A stretch of DNA of 6,030 nt from Porticoccaceae bacterium. Its GTDB lineage: Bacteria; Pseudomonadota; Gammaproteobacteria; Pseudomonadales; Porticoccaceae. Below the pieces are notes generated by a model, which was not told the origin of the DNA, did no database searches, and saw only the letters and a program-made list of their open reading frames with translations. This document shows positions 5,026-6,030 of the stretch, piece by piece (position 1 is the stretch's first letter; each line of letters begins with the position of its first letter). A program made the translations under genes and the position numbers. Location of the stretch: positions 1 to 6,030 of the forward strand of contig JALNZZ010000128.1 in the NCBI GenBank assembly GCA_023229065.1, written 5' to 3'.

Positions 5026-5805
5026 ATGGGGACAACTACCCTGGCAAAACAGCAGAAGATGCAGCACTACGACATGGCCGCAGACAGACCCGATAGCTCG
5101 CGCTACGTCTACATGTCCAACGCCGTGGCCAGGGCTGCACAGGGTCTGTCGTTAGCCGAGAAACGCATCATCATGACGGCGGCTTCTCGCCTGGACAGTC
5201 GCCGGGTACCGCCTCCAGGCGGAGCACCTGTTACGCGGATCTCGGCCATGGACTACGCCGAGACGTTCGGCATCGATCTGAACACGGCCTACGAGCAGCT
5301 GCAGGATGCAGGCAAGGAGCTATACAAGCGGTCGATCACGTTCACGGAACCCAAGATCGGCAAACGCAAGGGCGGGGCCGTGCATACACTGCGCTGGATT
5401 GGACGGGCAACCTATCACAAGGGTGAAGGCTGGATTGAGCTGGCATGGTGGCATGAGGTCATGCCGCACTTGTGTGGCCTACAGCGCCAGTTCACGAAGT
5501 ACCAGCTACAGCAGGCGTCCGCGCTGCGCTCGCTGTACTCCTGGCGGCTGCTGGAGCTGATGCAAAGCTGGCAAGACAAGGGCCGCTTTGAAATCAGCAT
5601 CGAGGACTTCGCTAAGGCCATGGAGGCCACGGAAAAGCAACGCCAAGACTTCGCAGCCATCCGCCGCCGCATGATCGAGCCCGCCATCAAGGAACTAGAA
5701 CAGAAGGACGGCTGGCTGATCCAGTGGGAGCCGGTCAAGCTGGGTCGCAAGGTGTCAAGCCTGCGATTCGCCTTCATGAAAAACCCGCAACAGTCTTTAC
5801 TCTGA
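5026..5805 (+). CDS. repA: Plasmid replication initiator, Rep_3 family
   Basis: A 259-residue protein that should bind the iterons 93 bp upstream, open the origin and recruit host replication proteins. It shows the two winged-helix halves of Rep_3 initiators. YMSNAVARAAQGLSLAEKRI (29-48) with the following MTAASRL is the typical first-domain helix region. FTKYQLQQASALRSLYSWRL (156-175) is the strongly conserved block of the second domain. FEISIEDFAKAM (188-199) and DFAAIRRRMIEPAIKEL (208-224) follow as in RepA/RepM-type proteins. The length is normal for the family. ATG 5026 is chosen because GGAAGG precedes it at ideal spacing; later ATGs lack this. The gene is flanked upstream by iterons and dyad operators, and the putative antitoxin starts seven bases after its stop. 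The symbol is generic. Confidence 0.93.
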   Translation: MGTTTLAKQQKMQHYDMAADRPDSSRYVYMSNAVARAAQGLSLAEKRIIMTAASRLDSRRVPPPGGAPVTRISAMDYAETFGIDLNTAYEQLQDAGKELYKRSITFTEPKIGKRKGGAVHTLRWIGRATYHKGEGWIELAWWHEVMPHLCGLQRQFTKYQLQQASALRSLYSWRLLELMQSWQDKGRFEISIEDFAKAMEATEKQRQDFAAIRRRMIEPAIKELEQKDGWLIQWEPVKLGRKVSSLRFAFMKNPQQSLL

Positions 5806-5812
5806 GGAAGCC

Positions 5813-6030
5813 ATGGGCATCATCACTTTCTACAAAATCCCCGCCCCCTACGCCATGGGTGAGACCATGATTGAAGTCTACGGCGGCGAGAATGAAGGTT
5901 GGTCAGAGTGGCGGATTAACGAAGGCGGCAAGGTGAAACAGGACACGGGCACCGAGGGCAACGGGAGTTTACGAGGCCGTCAGTACGGCTCGCCTGAAAT
6001 CGCCCTGCGCGATGCCCTCATGGTCGCCAC
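5813..6030 (+). CDS. Putative antitoxin of a PemK/MazF-type pair, 5' part (continues at base 1 of the circle)
   Basis: This is the start of the 93-residue protein completed at 1-191 (5813-5903 then 1-191 is 282 bases in one frame). GAGGAAG at 5804-5810 is a strong ribosome binding site overlapping the rep stop, so translation is probably coupled to rep. The N-terminal half begins MGIITFYKIPAPYAMGETMI, continues with EVYGGENEGWSEWRI and DTGTEGNGSLRGRQYGS, and is Gly- and Glu-rich. Overall about 16 acidic against 10 basic residues give an acidic protein, as expected for an antitoxin. I recognise no characterised antitoxin family. In-frame ATGs at residues 15 and 19 lack ribosome binding sites. 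The role is inferred from gene order. Confidence 0.78.
   Translation, partial: MGIITFYKIPAPYAMGETMIEVYGGENEGWSEWRINEGGKVKQDTGTEGNGSLRGRQYGSPEIALRDALMVA
5904..6030. repeat. Right copy of 127-bp terminal redundancy
   Basis: Identical to 1-127. It lies inside the putative antitoxin gene and should be counted once when the circle is closed. Confidence 0.95.

Noticed and set aside
1..6030. CRISPR array, tRNA, rRNA, insertion sequence or antibiotic resistance gene
   Set aside because: No regularly spaced repeat-spacer units, cloverleaf with conserved tRNA arms, transposase or resistance motifs were seen. The only direct repeats are the iterons and the contig-end overlap.

Overview
The window appears to be one complete small circular plasmid, opened at an arbitrary point. 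Bases 1-127 are repeated exactly at 5904-6030, so the unique circle is 5,903 bp. It is GC-rich and carries a Rep_3-type initiator with iterons, a MOBQ relaxase and an IncQ-type nic sequence. This fits a mobilizable proteobacterial plasmid, most likely beta- or gammaproteobacterial. The host cannot be fixed from the sequence. I see no resistance, metabolic, partition or mating-pair-formation genes, so it is a 'cryptic' plasmid that would need a helper conjugation system.

Layout around the circle: (1) Replication at 4876-5805. Three 17-bp iterons are followed by two tandem dyad operators and one inverted iteron copy that overlaps the ribosome binding site, then the rep gene. (2) Stability at 5813-5903 joined to 1-589. 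A 93-aa acidic protein crosses the contig junction, and its stop overlaps the GTG start of a PemK/MazF-family toxin. The small protein is the probable antitoxin and does not look like MazE or PemI. Rep, antitoxin and toxin look like one operon. (3) Two hairpins with UNCG loops at 614-700 separate the toxin from the convergent relaxase gene. (4) Mobilization at 704-4119. A large relaxase-helicase on the minus strand (704-3607) and a small MobC/TraD-like accessory protein on the plus strand (3793-4119) are transcribed divergently from a 185-bp region. That region holds the oriT: a hairpin followed by TAAGTGCG/CCCT. (5) A gene-free stretch at 4120-4875 is packed with inverted repeats, a 14-bp palindrome, a terminator-like element, a cluster of CTAG tetranucleotides and a GC-rich hairpin array leading into the origin.

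How it fits together: Rep would bind the iterons to start replication and the dyads to limit its own expression. Because the toxin-antitoxin pair lies behind rep, its dose would follow the same control. For mobilization, MobC and the relaxase would nick between 3690 and 3691. The plus strand would lead with mobC, then rep and the toxin-antitoxin pair, and the relaxase gene would enter last. The best candidates for new biology are the antitoxin, the shared half-site code between iterons and operators (including an iteron copy containing the Shine-Dalgarno), and the structured gene-free block at 4210-4435.
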